Source of the DNA: Acanthaster planci
Taxonomy: Eukaryota; Echinodermata; Asteroidea; Valvatida; Acanthasteridae
Assembly: GCF_001949145.1 (NCBI RefSeq)
Contig: NW_019091369.1
Coordinates: forward strand, 1,184,445 to 1,194,683
Direction of reading: 5' to 3'
DNA: 10,239 bases
The notes beneath the pieces are model-generated. The model was not told the DNA's origin. It did no database searches and worked only from the letters and a program-made list of their open reading frames with translations. Positions 7,000 to 10,239 of the stretch are shown one piece after another (the stretch's first letter is position 1; each line of letters begins with the position of its first letter). The position numbers and the translations under genes are program-made.

Positions 7000-7382
7000 C
7001 AGCACATTTTTTTTTACAAACCAGTGGCTTAGGCAAGGGGGCCCGGGGCAACTATCCGAATACTGAGAGTGATATGAGAACCAACCCTAAGGCACGATCT
7101 TAGTGTTTGGAGCTCTTCGGGGTTTGCAGCACTGTTACCAATTTTTGCTGTTAATACCGATCAACAGCACATTTTTTTTTACAAACCAGTGGCTTAGGCA
7201 AGGGGGCCCAGGGCAACTATCCGAATACTGAGAGTGATATGAGAACCAATTAACCCTAAGGCACGATCTTAGTGTTTGGAGCTCTTCGGGGTTTGCAGCA
7301 CTGTTACCAACTTTTGCTGTTAATACCAACCAACAGCACTTTTTTTTTTTTTACAAACCAGTGGCTTAGGCGAGGGGGCAAC
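7000..7382. repeat. Tandem repeat of 165-169 base units, about 2.3 copies
   Basis: Unit 1 is 7000-7164, unit 2 is 7165-7333 and a partial unit 3 is 7334-7382. Each starts CAGCAC, a T tract and ACAAACCAGTGGCTTAGG, then a G/C run (GGGGGCCCGGGG in unit 1) lost in unit 3. Units 1 and 2 are nearly identical, differing by a four-base ATTA insertion near 7250 and a few substitutions. CAGTGGCTTAGGCAAGGGGG resembles the CAGTGGCGTAG-type ends of some hAT transposons, but no inverted partner is seen. The unit may derive from a dead hAT end. T-tract length varies, as expected of slippage. Confidence 0.8.
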
Positions 7383-7483
7383 TACCTCTTACGGAAACTC
7401 TTTCCCCTTGCCCGTCTAGGGGTGGGGCTGTCACCATGCCATCTGTTGCGTGTTTTATGCGTTACTTTACTGTGGCTTGTGAC
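7383..7483. repeat. Spacer with a diverged match to the window's right end
   Basis: GGTGGGGCT followed some 20 bases later by CTGTT and TTTATGCGTT (7416-7475) aligns in order with 10177-10236, which has the same words at similar spacing. Similarity is roughly 70% by eye over about 58 bases. This block sits directly upstream of duplication copy 2. Confidence 0.35.
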
Positions 7484-7864
7484 ACAGTGCTCTGTATGGA
7501 GAGGTTAACGAAAACGCGGAATGATATTCTGTTTAATACGAGTTATGCGGTATTCACGAAACAAAAATATGGCGCTTAAAACAAGAGTGACTATTTCCTG
7601 CTGTCGATATAGTTCTTCTTGCGTCTAGGACGTCTGCGCAAGCCAAATTTTACATTATGGTACAAAGTTAGATTTATGAGCGATTGGGATAAAATCGAGT
7701 ATTCTATGACGACACATTGGAAAGGCAGACTGTGGAACCAGTCAATAATCAACCCTTCTTGGTAGACTGAAGTCATGTGCATAATCGTACGAATATGAGT
7801 CTGCACACTTCGATTTCCCGTCAGTTCGGAGTTCCGCTGTAAACCCTCTTTTCGTTTTGTTTTC
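7484..7864. repeat. Direct duplication of about 375 bases, copy 2
   Basis: Second copy of 6451-6826. It contains an insertion (ATGGCGCTTAAAACAAGAG replacing a shorter sequence near 7569-7587). Similarity ends at GTTTTC (7864). The minus-strand frame 7591-7962 covers it and extends into unrelated sequence on its amino side, differing from copy 1's frame there. This is further sign that the shared part is not a conserved protein. Confidence 0.8.
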
Positions 7865-8492
7865 CCTTGTCTCCGAAGTTGTGCCCAATTATTCGACAAC
7901 AGAGTATCCAAATATTTCCATTGTTCGGTCTGCTGCAAAATTGTGAAAGATCTACAGGGCAAGGCTAGTTACATAATTTATTGGATTGTCATAAGAACAA
8001 GACCGGTGAGAGAAGAAAAGACTCGTCAGTAATGTTGTTAACGTAAGAATGCACATAATTATTGTGTGATTTAGTGCTAATAACGCAATATGGATAAGAG
8101 CTTGTTTTTGTGTGCTTTAATTTGGAGGGAATAAAAAATGGAAATTGGAAGAGAATCTCTTTGGGTCTTGTTTTTATTGTAGCATTAAAATCCATAATAA
8201 CATCGCAAATATCACTAGCAATGGTACATTAATTTTTTTCTGTAACTTTGTTTCCTCGTTTAGTGGCAAATTAAACATGCAGTGCAGAAAAGGAAAGGAG
8301 GAAACGAGACTTTGACAAAGAAACCAAACCTCTCTAATTTCAGAGAAATCATATTATGATTCTAAATCCGTAAAAACAGATGACTCGTGGCGGAGGGACA
8401 GGTAAGTGGGCAGTGTGAGGGACTCTTCCCACAATAGATAATAGTTCTTATTGAATGTCATGTAGATAAATATATCGTGACTAAATGTGCCT
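7865..8492. other. Unassigned AT-rich spacer
   Basis: No gene is recognised. The minus-strand frame at 7989-8195 has no known domain. GTTTCCTC (8250-8257) faces GAGGAAAC (8298-8305) as a short inverted repeat. Nothing else stands out. Confidence 0.45.
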
Positions 8493-9015
8493 CTCAAATT
8501 TTTTGAAAGTTTTATTCTTTATAATTAGAATTCCTAAGGAATCTTCAAAATGTTGTTGTATTTCACCCTGCCTTACTGGGACAGATGCGGAGGTGCTCGG
8601 TCGAATGCTTCACTTTTTGTTTAACGAGCATACGAGCTGTTGCGAGGGCATTTTAATTTATGTTCCAGCTGATTCACAATTCTTTGACAAATTTGCAATT
8701 TTCCTGTCAGTTGTCTGGCTGAGTGCTGTTGAACTTGCCCATGTTAGGAAGTAGATATGTCGTTTCTTAAAGCTTGACAGGAAATATTTCGTGGAATCTC
8801 ACCAAGCACCTGGTCGAAAAAATACACACACGACCATGAAGTTATCACGCGAACTGAATTACTCGAAAAACTGTCCACCTTTAGGAACATACCAAAATAT
8901 AACGGGGAGTGATCTCAAAAACTGAAAACACTGTTGTAAAGGGGATTCCGTGAATTGTTATCGGTGTGTAGTCAATCCAACTGTTCCTGACGGATCTTCG
9001 TGTTTCTTTTTNCCC
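8493..9015. repeat. Tandem duplication, unit 1 (about 523 bases)
   Basis: Starts CTCAAATTTTTTGAAAG and ends just before the same sequence at 9016. It matches unit 2 at about 90-93% by eye. ATTCC-TAA-GGAAT near 8530 forms a short stem in both units. The plus-strand frame at 8485-8754 is broken in unit 2 by a one-base insertion in the T tract, so it is not treated as a gene. An ambiguous base at 9012 lies almost on the unit junction. Confidence 0.85.
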
Positions 9016-9541
9016 CTCAAATTTTTTGAAAGTTTTTATTCTTTATAATTGAAATTCCTAAGGAATCTTCAAAATGTTGTTGTATTTCACCCTGCCTTAC
9101 TGGGACAGATGCGGAGGTGCTCGGTTGAATGCCTCACTTTTTGTTTAACGAGCATACGAGCTGTTGCGAGGGCATGTTAATTTATGTTCCAGCTTATTCA
9201 CAATTCTTTGACGAATTTGCAATTTGCCTGTCAGTTGTCTGGCTGAGTGCTGTTGAACTTGCCCATGTTAGGAAGTAGATATTATTAAGATAGACAGTCG
9301 TTTCGTAAAGCTTGACAGGAAATATTTCGTGGAATATCACCAAGCAACTGATAAAAAAAAAACACACACACACGACCATGAAGTTATCACGCGAACTTAA
9401 TTACTCGAAAAACTGCCCACCAGGAACATACCGAAATATAAAGGGGAGCGATCTCGAAAACTGAAACACTACATTAAAGGGGACTCCGTGAATTGTTATC
9501 GGTGTGTAGTCAATCCAACTGTTCCTGACGAATCTTTTTTT
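9016..9541. repeat. Tandem duplication, unit 2 (about 526 bases)
   Basis: Second unit of the tandem pair. Relative to unit 1 it has about 15 extra bases (TATTAAGATAGACAG, near 9280), a longer CA tract (9361-9372), loss of three bases near 9420 and scattered substitutions. It ends at CTCAAATAA (9542), which looks like the first bases of a third unit before similarity is lost. No coding function is seen. Confidence 0.85.
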
Positions 9542-10239
9542 CTCAAATAACTCAGGACGAGAGGTTGACCGGGAACTTTTAATTTTCTGCTAGCACCAGG
9601 ACTCGTGTGTTGGTTGTCATGTCCATTGTGTGGATGGTTCTTTGTGTTGTTTGTATGACACAAGTTGTAGGTTCCACTCCGACAAGCAAGCGAAGGAGAC
9701 GAGGCGCTGATGAATGGGTTGCGGCTGTCCTCGATAATATCTGTCCGTGGTAACTATGAGCAACTTTTAAAACTTTTCTTAACAACAAATTGTCTTTTGG
9801 TGTCATTTATGTCCGATTACAGTTCTGTTCTTGCCTGCCAGATCCGTTCAGCCATCTTAAATCAATTGTCTATCATTTGATTTTAAATGCTCTACATCGA
9901 ATCTGAGTGGGCGATAAAACACGATGTCTACGAGATGATAATATTTGATGGTACAGAATGTGCACTTGTGTGTGACTGTCAAGGCAAGGAATTTCAAAAG
10001 TGAACCCCCCCCAAGAAAAACGGTTTTAGGGAGCTAATCGTAATTTTAGTTACTCGTTTTTTTTTGTTTTTCAAATATTTCTACAAACATGCACATGTTC
10101 TTCGATTTGAGGTCTTTACTGAACAAAAAAGGGTATTATCATATATGAAAGCAGTTTTGAGTGTCTTCCATTGTGTTTAGAGGTGGGGCTACTAGAACTT
10201 GCTCACTGTTTTGTGATTTATGCGTTCTCTGTTCAGGGT
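9542..10239. other. Unassigned right flank
   Basis: No gene is supported. A minus-strand frame at 9579-9806 contains LLVGVEPTTC, a peptide type often produced by translating repeats. GGTTCCACTCC (9671-9681, plus) differs from the tRNA B-box consensus by one base, but no matching A-box is convincing. C and T tracts occur near 10007 and 10062. The last 60 bases resemble 7416-7475. Confidence 0.35.

Noticed and set aside
8485-8754. Plus-strand 89-residue frame as a small gene
   Set aside because: The duplicated unit at 9016 has an extra T in the tract and loses the frame, and no family resemblance is seen.
9579-9806. Minus-strand frame containing LLVGVEPTTC and a plus-strand B-box-like GGTTCCACTCC (9671-9681), suggesting a tRNA-derived SINE
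   Set aside because: No acceptable A-box at the right distance, no tail repeat and no second copy in the window. One near-match to an 11-base consensus is not enough.

Overview
The window looks like intergenic, repeat-dominated DNA from a metazoan, most likely a marine invertebrate. That rests on the Penelope-like retroelement fragment with a GIY-YIG endonuclease, short non-autonomous inverted-repeat elements, a foldback-type element with tandem-repeat arms, AT-rich spacers and the absence of bacterial-style dense genes. The phylum cannot be fixed from the sequence. Foldback elements of similar architecture (the TU family) are known from sea urchins, which is suggestive only. No complete host protein-coding gene, tRNA or rRNA could be supported; most short open reading frames appear to be chance.

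Layout. 1-54 is the right end of a short inverted-repeat element. 361-884 is a 3' fragment of a Penelope-like element on the minus strand: an intact GIY-YIG endonuclease domain followed by a hammerhead-ribozyme-like core. 885-3287 is mostly unassigned AT-rich sequence, with a GC-rich minisatellite at 1389-1463. 3288-3606 is a complete short element of the same family as 1-54. 3703-3810 is a second GC-rich minisatellite in the opposite orientation to the first.

4251-6457 is the most distinctive object: a probable foldback transposon of about 2.2 kb. Its ends are inverted copies of each other (about 80% identical by eye over the first 105 bases). Its arms are degenerate tandem repeats with a period near 103 bases built around the palindrome AAGTCGACTT. 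An additional inverted arm (4868-5180) lies inside it. A non-repetitive interior of about 1 kb has no recognisable transposase.

6451-7864 holds a direct duplication of about 375 bases (6451-6826 and 7484-7864, about 98% identical over the last 276 bases), flanking a 165/169-base tandem repeat whose units contain a hAT-like CAGTGGC start. 8493-9541 is a tandem duplication of a unit of about 525 bases with an ambiguous base at the junction. The remainder to 10239 is unassigned. The parts do not form a pathway; they record successive transposition, tandem duplication and decay.
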